A stretch of 64,000 nt of DNA, taken from contig NC_041779.1 in assembly GCF_900090045.1 (NCBI RefSeq), positions 310,001-374,000 on the forward strand. The letters are read 5' to 3'. Origin of the DNA: Plasmodium malariae (taxonomy: Eukaryota > Apicomplexa > Aconoidasida > Haemosporida > Plasmodiidae). Below the pieces are notes generated by a model. That model made no database searches, had not been told where the DNA came from, and worked only from the letters and a program-made list of their open reading frames with translations. Both the position numbers and the translations under genes were made by a program. Of the stretch, positions 39,452 through 52,676 are shown in pieces (the first letter of the stretch is position 1; every line of letters begins with the position of its first letter).

Positions 39452-42400
39452 ATGGATTTAAAAAGGGTGAATGTTAACAACGGAATTTTTACGCGAACTA
39501 GAAAATCCTTTATTACTAAAAATAAGAACCATAATAATTGCTATCCAAATTATTTATGTAGAGCTGAAAAAAAATATAAAAAAAAAAGTACTAAGAATGT
39601 TGTATCTTTTGGATTTATGAATGTATTCTTTTTATATCTATTATATCTTTTATTAGAAGTAAGATAAAATACAAATTTAACATGAATATCAATTTCCCTT
39701 TTATTTCAAATTTTTATCTTTTTTTTCTATATTAAAATTAAACTGTGCATGACCCATACATCCTATATTTACTTTTTAAATACTTTTTATAGAATGAATA
39801 CACATTTGAAGACACAATAAAATCAGAATTCCAATTAAGTAATAGAATCTCAAGGAAATTAGGTTTTTCTAAAACATTTTCTGAAAATGGTAAAAATAAT
39901 AAATATTTACGGGAAAAAAACACATATGATAATTTAGATGATATAAAATATAATACACATAATAGTAAAGTGAACCATTCCAATAATGTGTCCCAAGGTA
40001 TGTTTCAACCTTCTGAAGTTTTGGACATAATTAAAAAGCAAGTTAAAGATAAAAATGAGAAAAAAGCCATTCTTAAAAATGGAAGCATAAATAGCAACAA
40101 AAATAGTGATATAAATAAGAACCTAAGTAGTGTTATATATACAAATACAAATACAGTTACACATGAACAAGAACACAGAGATCAAAATATACATCAAAAT
40201 AACTATCAAAATAAGAACCCAACTAGTGTTATAAATACAAACATAAATGCACTTACACATGGATATAAAAATGGACCTCAAAATATAAATCAAAATGTAA
40301 ATCAAAATAGCAATCAAATCAAAATAAGAACCAAAATAATGTTATAAATACAAATATAAATACAGTTACACAATCATATAAACAAGGACCTCAAAATATA
40401 AATCAAAATGTAAATCAAAATAGCAATCAAAATAAGAACCAAAATAATGTTATAAATACAAATATAAATACAGTTACACAAGCATATAAACAAGGACCTC
40501 AAAATATAAATCAAAATGTAAATCAAAATAGCAATCAAAATAAGAACCCAAATAATGTTATAAATACAAATATAAATACAGTTACACAAGCATATAAACA
40601 AGGACCTCAAAATATAAATCAAAATGTAAATCAAAATAGCAATCAAAATAAGAACCCAAATAATGTTATAAATACAAATATAAATACAGTTACACAAGCA
40701 TATAAACAAGGACCTCAAAATATAAATCAAAATGTAAATCAAAATAGCAATATAAACAAATAATAAATACAATACAGTTACACAAGCATATAAACAAGGA
40801 CCTCAAATATAAATCAAAATGTAAATCAAAATAGCAATCAAAATAAGAACCCAAATAATGTTATAAATACAAATATAAATACAGTTACACAAGCATATAA
40901 ACAAGGACCTCAAAATATAAATCAAAATGTAAATCAAAATATCAATCAAAATAAGAACCAAAATAATGTTATAAATACAAATATAAATACAGTTACACAA
41001 GCATATAAACAAGGACCTCAAAATATAAATCAAAATGTAAATCAAAATAGCAATCAAAATATCAATCAAAATAAGAACCAAAATAATGTTATAAATACAA
41101 ATATAAATACAGTTACACAAGCTTATAAACATAGACCTCAAAATATAAATCAAAATGTAAATCAAAATAGCAATCAAAATAAGAACCAAAATAATGTTAT
41201 AAATACAAATATAAATACAGTTACACAAGCATATAAACAAGGACCTCAAAATATAAATCAAAATGTAAATCAAAATAGCAATCAAAATAAGAACCAAAAT
41301 AATGTTATAAATACAAATATAAATACAGATACACAAGCACATAAACATAGACCTCAAAATATAAATCAAAATGTAAGTCAAAATAGCAATCAAAATAAGA
41401 ACCAAAATAATGTTATAAATACAAATATAAATACAGTTACACAAGCATATAAACAAGGACCTCAAAATATAAATCAAAATGTAAATCAAAATAACGATCA
41501 AAATAAAAACTCAAATAATGTTATAAATACAAATATAAATAAAGATTCATATGGAGATCAACACTTAGACCAAAACATGAACCCAAATAGTGATATTACT
41601 ACTGATACAAATAAAGATATACATGCAGATGAACATTTAGATCAGAATTCCGATAAAGATATGGACTCAAACAGTAATATAGATATAAACGAAAATACAG
41701 TTACACAAGGAGATGAACATTTAGATCAAACTAACGATAAAGATATGGACTCAAACAGTAATACAGATATAAACGAAAATACAGTTACACAAGGAGATGG
41801 ACATTTAGATCAGAATTCCGATAAAGATAGGGATTCCAATAAAGATATAAATACATGTGAAAATACAGTTACACAAGGAGATGAACATTTAGATCAAACT
41901 AACGATAAAGATATGGACTCAAACAGTAATACAGATATAAACGAAAATACAGTTACACAAGGAGATGGACATTTAGATCAGAATTCCGATAAAGATAGGG
42001 ATTCCAATAAAGATATAAATACATGTGAAAATACAGTTACACTAGGAGACGAACATTTAGATCAAACTAACGATAAAGATATGGACTCAAACAGTAATAC
42101 AGATATAAACGAAAATACAGTTACACAAGGAGATGGACATTTAGATCAGAATTCCGATAAAGATAGGGATTCCAATAAAGATATAAATACATGTGAAAAT
42201 ACAGTTACACTAGGAGACGAACATTTAGATCAAACTAACGATAAAGATATGGACTCAAACAGTAATATAGATATAAACGAAAATACAGTTACACAAGGAG
42301 ATGGACATTTAGATCAAACTAACGATAAAGATATGAACTCAAACAGTAATATAGATATAAACGAAAATACAGTTACACAAGGAGATGGACATTTAGATCA

Positions 42401-43484
42401 GAATTCCGATAAAGATAGGGATTCCAATAAAGATATAAATACATGTGAAAATACAGTTACACTAGGAGACGAACATTTAGATCAAACTAACGATAAAGAT
42501 ATGGATCAAAACAGTGATATAAATACAGATAAAAATAAAGATACACATGAACATGATCATGGAGATGAAAATGGAAATGAGCATGGAGATGAAAATGGAA
42601 ATGAGCATGGAAATGAAAATGGAAATGAGCATGGAAATGAAAATGGAAATGAGCATGGAAATGAAAATGGAAATGAGCATGGAGATGAGCATGCAAATGA
42701 GCATGGAGATGAGCATGCAAATGAGCATGGAGATGAAAATGGAAATGAGCATGGAAATGAAAATGGAAATGAGCATGGAGATGAGCATGCAAATGAGCAT
42801 GAAAATGAAAATGGAAATGAGCATGAAAATGAAAATGGAAATGAGCATGGAGATGAGCATGCAAATGAGCATGGAGATGAAAATGGAAATGAGCATGGAG
42901 ATGAGAATGCAAATGATGATGGCGATGATCACAAATATACTCATAGCACAGTACCTTCCAACACAAATATTCCTCCGTCTAGTGAAAAAGATGCAGTTAT
43001 TACTGCTGATTTACAATATGACACTAATGCTACCGAAGGTCAAATAGGAGAAATGATTAATAATTTAGGTGATATAATAAGCTTTAATGATATGTTTGTT
43101 ATATTTAATCTAGTGAATAATAACGAAAAAAGAAAATATATCAATATGCAATTACTCATTGTCAAATATTGCGAAAAAGCAGCAAATACTTATGGGATAC
43201 CACGTTATTATGTAGTTAAGCAGTGGAGCAAATCCTATCGCAGTATGACACAGGAATTATTGAACAACGAACTAACGTCTTATAATAAATTATGCTATTT
43301 CCTTCAAATGGGAAACAGTTCTCATGTAGCATTTGTTGAATTTTTAAATGAACTAATAACATTATGGGGAAACTTTACAGAAGACATGAAAAAATACTGG
43401 ATAAATTATATAACCTTGAAGTTCAAAAAATTCAGTAAATCTAAAAAGTTCAAGAATCTGGGAATGTCAAAGAATAAGCTATAA
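39452..43484 (+). CDS. PHIST/PRESAN-domain protein with giant Asn-, Asp- and His/Glu-rich repeats (frame breaks in repeats)
   Basis: Exon 1 is 39452-39658 (ATG at 39452, 69 codons): basic N-terminus ending in a hydrophobic segment (FGFMNVFFLYLLYLLLE), with donor GTAAGATAA. Exon 2 starts at 39793 after TTTATAG, phase 0 (NEYTFEDTIKSEFQ). RKLGF or RISRK occurs near the export-motif position but is not a canonical PEXEL. The body has three tandem arrays (listed separately), then a C-terminal domain at about 43015-43450 with EKRKYINMQLLIVKYCEKAA, YGIPRYYVVKQWSKSY and FVEFLNELITLWGNFT. This has the helical, Trp/Tyr-containing character of the PHIST (PRESAN) domain found in exported red-cell remodelling proteins. 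The frame opened by exon 1 ends at TAA 40345-40347 because of five extra bases near 40318. The C-terminal frame is open from 40794 to 43484. The breaks fall inside near-identical repeats, so assembly error is as likely as decay. Confidence 0.7.
40130..41560 (+). repeat. Coding tandem array, 108-bp (36-residue) Asn/Gln-rich unit
   Basis: The unit reads roughly NNVINTNINTVTQAYKQ, then GPQNINQNVNQNSNQNKN. The GTT of NNV recurs at 40341, 40449, 40557, 40665, 40860, 40968, 41088, 41196, 41304, 41412 and 41520. The spacing is 108 bases except for one 195-base step (damaged unit) and one 120-base step (12-base insertion). Two more diverged units lie at about 40129 and 40225. Breaks: extra bases near 40318, TAA at 40761-40763, and a one-base loss near 40806 that restores the frame. 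Confidence 0.9.
41680..42525 (+). repeat. Coding tandem array, 84-bp (28-residue) Asp/Asn-rich unit in two alternating versions
   Basis: Two unit types alternate. One is TVTQGDEHLDQTNDKDMDSN followed by SNTDINEN. The other is TVTQGDGHLDQNSDKDRDSN followed by KDINTCEN. They form a higher-order repeat of 168 bases, with one place where two units of the first type follow each other (about 42229-42372). All units are in frame with the C-terminal domain. Near identity of units points to recent expansion or homogenisation. Confidence 0.9.
42545..42925 (+). repeat. Coding tandem array, 24-bp (8-residue) HG(D/N)ENGNE / HGDEHANE unit
   Basis: About sixteen units of eight residues, all variants of H-G-D-E-N-G-N-E and H-G-D-E-H-A-N-E. 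The block is strongly acidic and carries regularly spaced histidines. It sits between the 28-residue array and the C-terminal domain and is continuously in frame. It generates long spurious open frames in other phases and on the opposite strand. Confidence 0.92.
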
Positions 43485-45891
43485 TTTCATAATATGAATA
43501 AATCTATATATAAACATATATGTATATATATCCTATTTTATTTTTCTTGAGGATAAGTTATTGTTATCTTTTCCATAAGATAATAATATTACGTCGAATA
43601 TAACATTCATAAATTATATAACATATTTGTTATCAAATAAACAACATTTGTAACAACATAATTAAAAATTTGTTAGAAATAAATGTTTTAATCAATAATA
43701 GCTAGTTTTTATATATGTTCATTAAGTATCATTTACATAAATATAATTAAAAAAAAATATTCAAAGTCATATTGTTTATTTTTACTTGAATACAATAAAA
43801 AATGAAAATTGTAAAAATGTGTTTAATTTTGATATCATTATTTGTTTTTTGTTTCTTTTTTTTATTTTATATGTTTAACAAGAATATTAAAAATATTATA
43901 TGTTTTAGTAAGTACATGTTTAGTCATATATATTTGTCAATTTTCCATTTTAAAATTTTCTAATGTATATTGTTTTTTTTTTTTTAGTTTCCATTAATAC
44001 AATTAAATTGTATACTTATTAACCATAATAACTAATTTTATTAATTAATACATAAAAATTTTAACAAAAATATAATTATTTCTTAAGTTGTATGAAACGT
44101 AGACAATATATACAGGCAGTTGTAATTAGTTATTTCATATAGAAAAAACTATAAAACAAAATATGTACCATTTACTCTTGCAACTACAGAAATTACTATT
44201 CTATATATATATGTATATCTATAACATATTCTGATAATTCATATAAATTATAATGATCCTTCTGTACTATATGATAATGCTAAATTACTTAACATGTATG
44301 TTCATTCGAGGATTATAACATAAATGATAAATATATAATGTATATATAAAATATTTGCAAAAAGTAATATTCACATGCCTTTTTTTTTTTTTCTTAAATA
44401 TCTATTCCTATTATTACAGAAACATTATACTTAAAAATCTCCCAAAAACGAGAATGCATAACTGACGGTGCTAAAATATATGTTATGTAAAATTGTACCA
44501 CTATGCATTTTATTCAATTAAGTTTGAAAGTATTAATACATAACAATTAATGTTTTAAAATTCTATGCATAAATTTAAATTTGAAAATATATGAACATTA
44601 AATAAAAGGAAATTATACATAAATCATTTAAATTAATTTAAATTTTTATTTTTTATTATAATGATATAACAAAGATGATCTATGTACAGCATAAGGTTTG
44701 GTACACTATATTATGATCTACACAAATTTAAAGTATATACACCCATATGTATATACATATATATATATAGATATATAAGATAAGATAAATAATGTAAGTA
44801 ATAATCACTTCAATATGTATATTCTAAATTTAAAAATATGTTAGTTGTTATAGTTGTAAGGTTATCACTATTCTATATATGCTGTATACGAATGAATTAT
44901 TTAATATTTAATTATAATATAAAATAAGATGATATACAATTTTTATTTTTACTTTTATTCAAATTATAAGGTTCTTTCGTATGTTAGAAAGAGAATACAG
45001 AGAAAGTAAAAGATCTTATTGAATTCAAAATAATACCCTCTTTTTTTATTTTATTTGTAGAAAGCACATAATACATATTTAAAACAAAATAACATTTCCC
45101 TTAAATTCTGAAATAATGAAATAAATACAACTAGGTAACGATTCTAAAATGAAACAATTATTTGTTTCAAGCCAAAAAGTTTAAATAAAATTATTAATTT
45201 GCTGTAGAATTTATTTATGGATGTTTATTTTTCGTAAATTAGTTTAACTACGCACATATGAAATTTTTTAAAAAAATAGAAAATTAAAATAAAATTTTTT
45301 TAATTATGTGCATTTCATAAGACAAACATAAAAATATTAACTAAAAAAATATAAACAGAACATCAAAACATTTTATTTATTATGACAGCACGATAAAATT
45401 AATTCTGATGCAATACTTAAAATTTCAAATTGAAAAATTGAAGAAAGAAATATTTATAAATACATAAAATGCTTAAAATACCTTTTTTATATATTCGGTG
45501 CAAAAATATGTTAGTAAATTCAACGTGTTCATTTCAGTTTGTGCATTAATCGGTGTAGTATTTTAAGAAGCAGCATTTTTTATAATACTACTTCTAATTT
45601 CCTAAATGTAATTTTATTTTTTAGCACAAATAAAATTTTAATCTCAAAGGTTTGTTTATTCATGCAATTCATTCATTCTTATAAGTGTATTAACCTACAC
45701 AACATGAGATAAACAATGAAGCATACATTTTTTATGTTTAATAAATTAAAAATATTCCTAAGAATATGATGTATTTTTACACATATATATATGTATATGT
45801 CTAAAATTCCTGATAAAAAAAATAAACGTAATTAATAATCAGGTGAAAAGGCTACTATATTGTAATTATATTTAATTTTTTTAAAAAATTT
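43485..45891. other. AT-rich DNA with one possible micro-gene
   Basis: Apart from the possible two-exon frame at 43802-44022 nothing coding is visible. The stretch holds AT runs near 44750-44780. Confidence 0.5.
43802..44022 (+). CDS. Possible tiny two-exon secreted or membrane peptide
   Basis: ATG at 43802 opens a hydrophobic segment (MKIVKMCLILISLFVFCFFF) of signal-peptide type. GTAAGT at 43908 is a strong donor, and a long T run ending in TAG at 43985-43987 is a textbook acceptor. Joining them (phase 1) keeps the frame and gives a 46-47 residue product ending ..IKLYTY. No family is recognised. Alternatives are chance, or the first exon of a lost gene. It lies about 320 bases after the PHIST gene. 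Confidence 0.2.
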
Positions 45892-46544
45892 CTAAAAATG
45901 TCCAATATTTTCGTAATTTTCTTCATCTCTACATTTCCTAACAAGCTTGTACAGTAATCTATCTTCATGTGCTCCATCTATTTTATCCATATATGAATAT
46001 AAAATTAATTTAATTTTCTCGTGTTCATCATTAACGCCCTTTACATCTATTAAATTTTTTTTTAAATTACTATCTGGTAAAATATCATCCGTTAAATCAT
46101 CATTTATTAAGTTATTTTTTATTGTTTCATTTTTTATTATGTCATCTTTTGAAACATCATCATCCAATGGATTAAATGGAGAATCTTCATATAGTGATAT
46201 GTTGCTTCTTATATCAAATGTGTTACCCTTTTTATTCTTTATCATATAATTGCAATATATATAAGAATAATAAACAAATAAAAGGAAAAAATGTGTGTTA
46301 AAAAAATAATTATATATTTTCATTTTAATGAAATAATACATTAAAAAAGAGTATACATGTATATATATATATATATATGCGTAATAATGAAAATAGAAAA
46401 TAACATAAATATTAAATACAGTTGTTGGCTTACATTATTAAAAAATCCTATTACCCATATTGATGAACAAAAAATAAAAATTTTATTCAACTTGAGCAAG
46501 ATTTTCTTTTTTTCTTTTGTGGTATCTTTTTTTAATGATGTCAT
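45892..46544 (-). CDS. Small Plasmodium protein of unknown function, probably two exons
   Basis: Proposed exon 1 is 46434-46544 (ATG at 46544, 37 codons): Lys-rich start and a hydrophobic segment (IFIFCSSIWVIGFFNN), with a good donor GTAAGC. Proposed exon 2 is 46236-45892, starting NKKGNTFDIRSN after an AAAG acceptor, phase 0; an acceptor nine bases further on is also possible. The product is about 151 residues. The C-terminal part is clearly coding in composition: acidic/Asn-rich (SPFNPLDDDVSKDD), then EKIKLILYSYMDKIDGAHED and RLLYKLVRKCRDEE. The alternative is a single exon from ATG 46341, whose N-terminus (FFNTHFFLLFVYYSYIYCNY) looks more like translated intron. The plan is that of exported proteins, but no canonical PEXEL is seen and I do not recognise the family. 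Confidence 0.55.
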
Positions 46545-49500
46545 CACATTTGAAGTGTTATTTATGTTATTATCAAGTTAACTATTCACACTATGCGTAG
46601 TAATTCTTTCTGTGTTATATTTTTTCATCCTTAATTTTTTTTTTCTTTTATTTAAAATAATTTCGAAAAAATCGAATTAAGCTTTAATTATTATTACATG
46701 TTTTTTTTTTCTATAAACAATATTGTTACAAAACTTATGAAAAAATAAACTCCATCAATTATTTATATTCCAAAATTTTAAGTTAGCAAATTTAACAAAT
46801 GGAAAGGTGCAAACAAAAAAAAAAAAAAAAATTTTAATTCAATTAATATTATTTTGTTTTTTCAAAGAAAGCCAAAAATAATTTCAGAACAAATTACTTA
46901 TTAAATAGCTTTATGCGTATACTATATGTAAACTTAATTAAAAATGTGAATTAGTAATTTTTTTTGTTCATAACACATTAAAAAAAAAAGTCTTTTTTTT
47001 AATGAGAATATAGGATTATTTAAAAAATTAAAATAATAAAATATAATCTATGGCTTTTTAGTTTAAAGTATAAAATTTCTTGACGTTATTTAATTCATTA
47101 CTGTTCTTAATTACAACTTATTTAAGATTAATAAATTGTTTAAAAATTGAATAAATTTTGAATTTATTAAAAAAGTAAAACTGTATAGTTGTGTACATTT
47201 TCATTCCTGTATTATGTAAAGTTTAAAATATAAATTTAAGTTGCGAATCTATTTATAATAAACTTTATGCAATTAAATTAATTTTTTTATAAATACAATG
47301 TTTTTTAATAAATACTGTACTTTTTTTAAAATGATTATATTACAATATCAATACATACCATGCCTATACAAGCATATGTATATATATTATATATATATAT
47401 ATATATATAATGATATATAAAATCCAAATATATGCATCCCATAATATTATTAGCAAAATAAAAAAAAAAAAATTAGCACCTATTTTTAATAAAATATATT
47501 ATTGTTATATTTTATACTATATTATAACATATTTTATTATGCTCTATTATATATGATTTTTTGAGGTTGAGCTATTTGATTGTTCTGTACTAATTTGGTA
47601 TAATGTGTAAACTACTAAAAAGAATGTACCCTCTTATATTTCCTATTAATAAGTCCATTAATATTTTTATGAACATTTAATTTTTTAAATAGTAATACAA
47701 AAAATCTTTCCCATTTTGTATTTTCATTCCTACTTTTTAACATTTGCAGGTTCTTATATTTTTTTCAATTGTACAATAAAATATATTTTTCTAAATTATT
47801 TTTTATTTGCAAAACACCCGTATTATACAAATCATGTGTATAAAAGGAAAACACACTTTTTTAATATACAATTCTTTAGAGGAAATAATAATCTTTTTTA
47901 ATTTTTATAATTTTGTTTTTTTAATATATAGGCATTATAGCATTACTTCCTAACCATTTACTATTCTTTATTAATGGATTATTATAAGTTATGATTTATT
48001 AAATAAAATTATTTATTCAATTGTATATATATATTATATTATTTTATCTTTTCTATATATTCATAATTAACACCCTCTGAGATACCATCATACATAATCA
48101 TATAGTCCATAGGACTTCATATTAATATGCTTTTGTTGTGGCTTATATAACATTGTGTATATTAATATACATATATTCGTAATTGTGTATATCAAACTAT
48201 GCAAGTATATCCAATACCGGAACATTTATTGCGTGATATTATTTTTTCAGTAATTTATAAGATAGCTAATGTGTTATCGCCTACAATTGTACATTTTAGT
48301 GCCCTTTTTTCCTAATATAATCGTTATATTTTCATAATTATAATTATCCTTTAAAATGGGAAATTTCTTTTTCATCATTTTTATGTAGCATATATTATTT
48401 ACATATTCCTATGTATTTACATGAACTTAAATTTCGTTGTGTGCTTTCTTCTATGAATTATTCCTTTTTTTTGTTTTTTTTTTTAAGACACAAAAGGATT
48501 AATTACTATATAAAAAAATTTTTATTGATTTAAAAATTTTTATTCCAGTTACAAATAAGTATGGCAGTGTAAAAAACAAAAATGATAAAAATATATTTAA
48601 AATTTTCAGCATATCTTCTGTTAAAGACTATGCATACTTATATTTTACAATAAAATAAAAGGCTTATGTTTGATAATAAAAATATATTAATTAAATATAA
48701 ATTTTCATTTAATTTTAAAGATCAAATATATTGGCAAATCATTATAAATAATTATTCCATAAAGAAAAATATAACTATGAATATCCTAATAACTTTAATG
48801 TCACAAACCATAAAAAGAGTGAATATAATTTTAAATGATATTTTTTGGAAGATTTTCTGGCTACATATAATATTCGCGTAGTACCTGTGTGCAGTTCCAA
48901 GTATAAAAAGCTATACATGTGAAGAAATATATACAAAGGAAAAATTACTTTATTATCTTTTATTAAATAATATATAATGTTAGTTATATGATATATTTTT
49001 ATGTATAACTTAAAATACAAAATGAACACATAAAATGAAAAGTTCAGGTAATGAGGGCTAGAACATAAAAGTAGCTATTACTTTGAAGTTTTAATAGTGT
49101 ATATTAATTCATTGCATTTAAATCAATTAGTATTTCTGAAATGTTTGCATATAAGAGTATGTAATTACGCGTATACCGAAAATTAGTCCTTTTTAAACAT
49201 AATGTGGTTCTTATAAAAATATGCACCGTTAACTTAAATGAGTATATAAGATACAAAAGATATACATACATACATACATACATACATACATACATGAACA
49301 TATGAGTATGCTAAATGAGGTTGTGAAATTGTATAAAAGGCATATGCTTCATCTATTGCAAAAAAAGTCTGTAATGGCAAATTTTATAAAAATATTTATT
49401 TTATACGGTGTACCACCTCAGTACTAATATGATTAAATTGGTTTATGTTATTATATGGAATTATGTGACCTGTAATGATAAAATTTTAAAATGCCATATT

Positions 49501-49790
49501 ATAAAGCATAATAATGTAGTGCAAAAACCTTTTTAATTTTTTTCTCTTGCTAAATAAAAATTTTTTATCATAAATTTGAATGTACGATCGTAAATTTGAA
49601 ATATTAACAAAATAATATATGTAGCAAATAATAATCCCATAAGAATAAGATCCAGCAGATAGCGAATAAATAGCAAAAATTTATAATTAAAAATAAAAAA
49701 GGGAGAATTATAGGAACAAATACAATCATTTTACTTATAAATTTTATCCACCTATATTTTTTCATATAACAATATTTCAGCCGATATTTC
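46545..49790. other. Gene-free AT-rich DNA
   Basis: Only short, biased open frames occur (for example 47716-47901, 48666-48881). A CATA tetranucleotide array lies at 49261-49294, and an AT run near 47390-47410. Confidence 0.6.
49261..49295 (+). repeat. CATA tetranucleotide microsatellite
   Basis: About eight uninterrupted CATA units; it also gives the MYVCMYVCMYV frame on the minus strand, which is not a gene. Confidence 0.9.
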
Positions 49791-50080
49791 TTTTTTCTTT
49801 TTTTTTCGTAAGTACCCTATTGGTTCTACTACATTTTATGCGCGGTCTAAATCTATTTCATTTAACAAATTAAAATTTTTTTCAATATTTTTTAACTGTT
49901 TGGAGAAACACTTGATTTTGTCTATTATGTTTACTTAAGGTTTATAATTTTTTGATTTAATATAATCCTAATATTTTTCATAATCATATCTATCTAGTAC
50001 CATTATTTCTTGATCCCCTTTCCACTAATTGTATTGCATTAGGTGTGCCTTTTAACGCAAATATATTTGCATATTCATGA
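49790..50080 (-). pseudogene. Fragment of a broken protein-coding gene, family not recognised
   Basis: On the minus strand from 50080 downward one frame reads YSCHEYANIFALKGTPNAIQ and LVERGSRNNGTR. The next frame continues QEIMVLDRYDYEKY, a stop, DYIKSKNYKP, a stop, then VNIIDKIKCFSKQLKNIEKN and FNLLNEIDLDRA, a stop, and VVEPIGYLRKKK. Amino-acid content (Asp, Glu, Lys, Cys, Pro, Gly) is far from that of translated intergenic DNA here. At least one frame shift and three stops make it dead. It could be a piece of a variant-antigen or exported family; I cannot name it. Confidence 0.45.
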
Positions 50081-51021
50081 CAAGAGTACCTATATATACA
50101 CTATAAAGAACGTAAGGCAAAACAGTTTACCTTTCAAAAATTTAAGTTATATAGTAACATTTTATTATAAAAAAAAAGAGAAATAAAAGTAAAAAAAAAT
50201 AAAATTAACCATAAACATTTCCATTTTTTTAATATAATACACAACACATATTTATCTTACATCGCAAGAACAACAATGCTGTGCTGTAAAAAACTAAAAG
50301 GATATATATTAAAACTTTAACTAATAAAAAAAGATACATTTTTTTTATCACTAGGTAGGCATATCACTGAAATAATAACATTATTTATACTGTAACTTTA
50401 ATCTGTAATTTAATTCTAAGGGATTTTATAAAGTGGCATGTATTATTTTCATAAAATTATAATTTTCCTTTATAAGAAATAATATTTTTAAAATTTAAAT
50501 GTATAAAGAAAAGAAAAATGCTATTAATACGTTAACCAGGAAAAAATTTACTAAAAAACTTTTTATAGAAACTCTTTTTATATGCACACAATATTTCCAA
50601 TGTTATAAAACATAGAAATATAATTAAAATTAAACAGATATATAAATTAGGCATTTATGACTTTTGTTAAAACAAAAAAATATTTTATAATTTATTTTGC
50701 TAATATAGATCAATTAGAACTAATTTTCAATATTATATTAAAAAAAAGTAAAATAAATATAAAAACAGATTATTAAGGAAATGAAGTAAAATAAAACTCG
50801 GATAACACAAAATATGTTATTAAAAAGGTACATAATCCTTTAATTATGTTGGTACATAATCTAGTGATCAAATTGCTATGTTATTAAAACTTATTCTTAC
50901 AACTTATATATTAATTCCACTAGTGATGTAAACAACTCAAGAAAAAAATAAATAGAACAAAAATGTTTTAATTTTAAATACATAAAATAAATAAAAACAA
51001 ATACAAATATATGTACATACA

Positions 51022-51062
<41 letters not shown>

Positions 51063-52676
51063 TAACTTCCTCTTTTTACTAAAATGATACATAAAATTTA
51101 GGGATGCTCATAATCCATTAGGTAGCAATATTATTCTCTAATAAATATTATATAATTCATCCTATATTTCGGATGATTAATCAACATTATATTATTGAGT
51201 TAACCTTTTGAACAATAAACTCAAATAAGGAAAACTATATGGAAAGGGTTAACTATTTTAATAATCAATGATAAATTTTATATTTTTTTTCTTTAAAATA
51301 AATTATTGTAAACCTAAAAGTGGAGTTTACCAAAAAAAAGAGAAAATTAAAAAAATAAAAGCATAATAAATTAGTGACAAATATTTCTTTACTAATAACA
51401 TAGAATATTAGGGAAACTCCACTTTTTACAATAAAATGGAATATTATACATATATAAATAAGAGACATGTGAGCTAAAAATGATAAAATTAATGCAAAAA
51501 ATCTCTTAGTAATAAGCACTATATTTATATATTAAAATGAGAACATTATGGAATTTGAACTACATATAACACCTGTAATAAAACCGTTTTTTTTCTTTTT
51601 CTATTTCCCATAGAATATACAGTTACATTAAAGTAATTCAAGTTTTTCATATATCACGAAAAAAGTTATTTTATGTAATATATATAAAAAATTAATTACT
51701 TCATCTAATATATATAGAATAACGCATGACACACTTTTCATGTCCAATGAATGTAAATCTTATAGTCTTTTATTAAAAAAAAAAGGAATTAAATAAATAA
51801 TATTGATTTAATTAAATTAGAATATATGAAAATTAATAATAATATTAAAATATTTTTTTTCTTCCTTTTTTAAAATGTCAATTATAGTATCTACAATGTA
51901 GTTTTAAATATAAAACTCAACCCTATGCTATGATCAAATCAAAAAGTTTCCATTTTTTATACCTGTTCAGAACAATTCTATCTATACAGTAGTGTATAGT
52001 TCATAAAATTAGTTCAGTTAAATAATAACTAAAAGTAAAATTCTCAGCTATTGCGTAGTATTTAACCTTTGGAAAATCCATAGTAAGAATAATCTAAACA
52101 GTTGATTTATTAAAATACAGTTATTTATATTATATGTAAGAAATTTACGCATTCTTTTTCGTAATAATAAAATATTTATAAAACATTATTTTTTATTGGT
52201 TAATATTACTTTCTGATGGTTGTAATAGTATATTTGTTAATGTAGAAAAAAAAACAATTAATTCTTTTTTCATTGTAACATTTTATACTATTAAAATTGG
52301 GTTCTCACTTAATACAATATTTAATACCGTATCTATGTTTTTATTTCTTGCAAATATAACATTTTGATACTTCAAAATTCTAAAACATCAATGATGGAAC
52401 TACTTTATTTACTATTTCAATTTTTATATTTTACATCAATAATTTGAATTAAATATGAGTTATTTCTTCATCGAACAGAGCAATTCTAGTTCAAATGAAA
52501 AAAAAAGTTTTTCACATAAATATATTTTCTTTTGAATATTTTAAATTATAGAATGTACATGGTATTGTTGTGGGTACCATCAGATTAGTATATATAAGGT
52601 GAAAAAAATATAACATATATGTCATTAATTAAAAAGTTATAACTTATTTATGGAACTTTGTTTTATGTTTATATTT

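Noticed and set aside
40374..41501. Long minus-strand open frames (132 and 232 residues) with a repeating ILIYILIYILRS pattern
   Set aside because: They are the reverse complement of the 108-bp coding repeat, and a repeat whose period is a multiple of three keeps any open phase open. No start context, splice site or family likeness is present.
42477..43047. Histidine-rich (HAHFHFH), Ile/Met-rich and Met/Glu-rich open frames in other phases of the 24-bp repeat
   Set aside because: They are alternative readings of the HGDENGNE array. The phase that joins the PHIST domain is the credible one.
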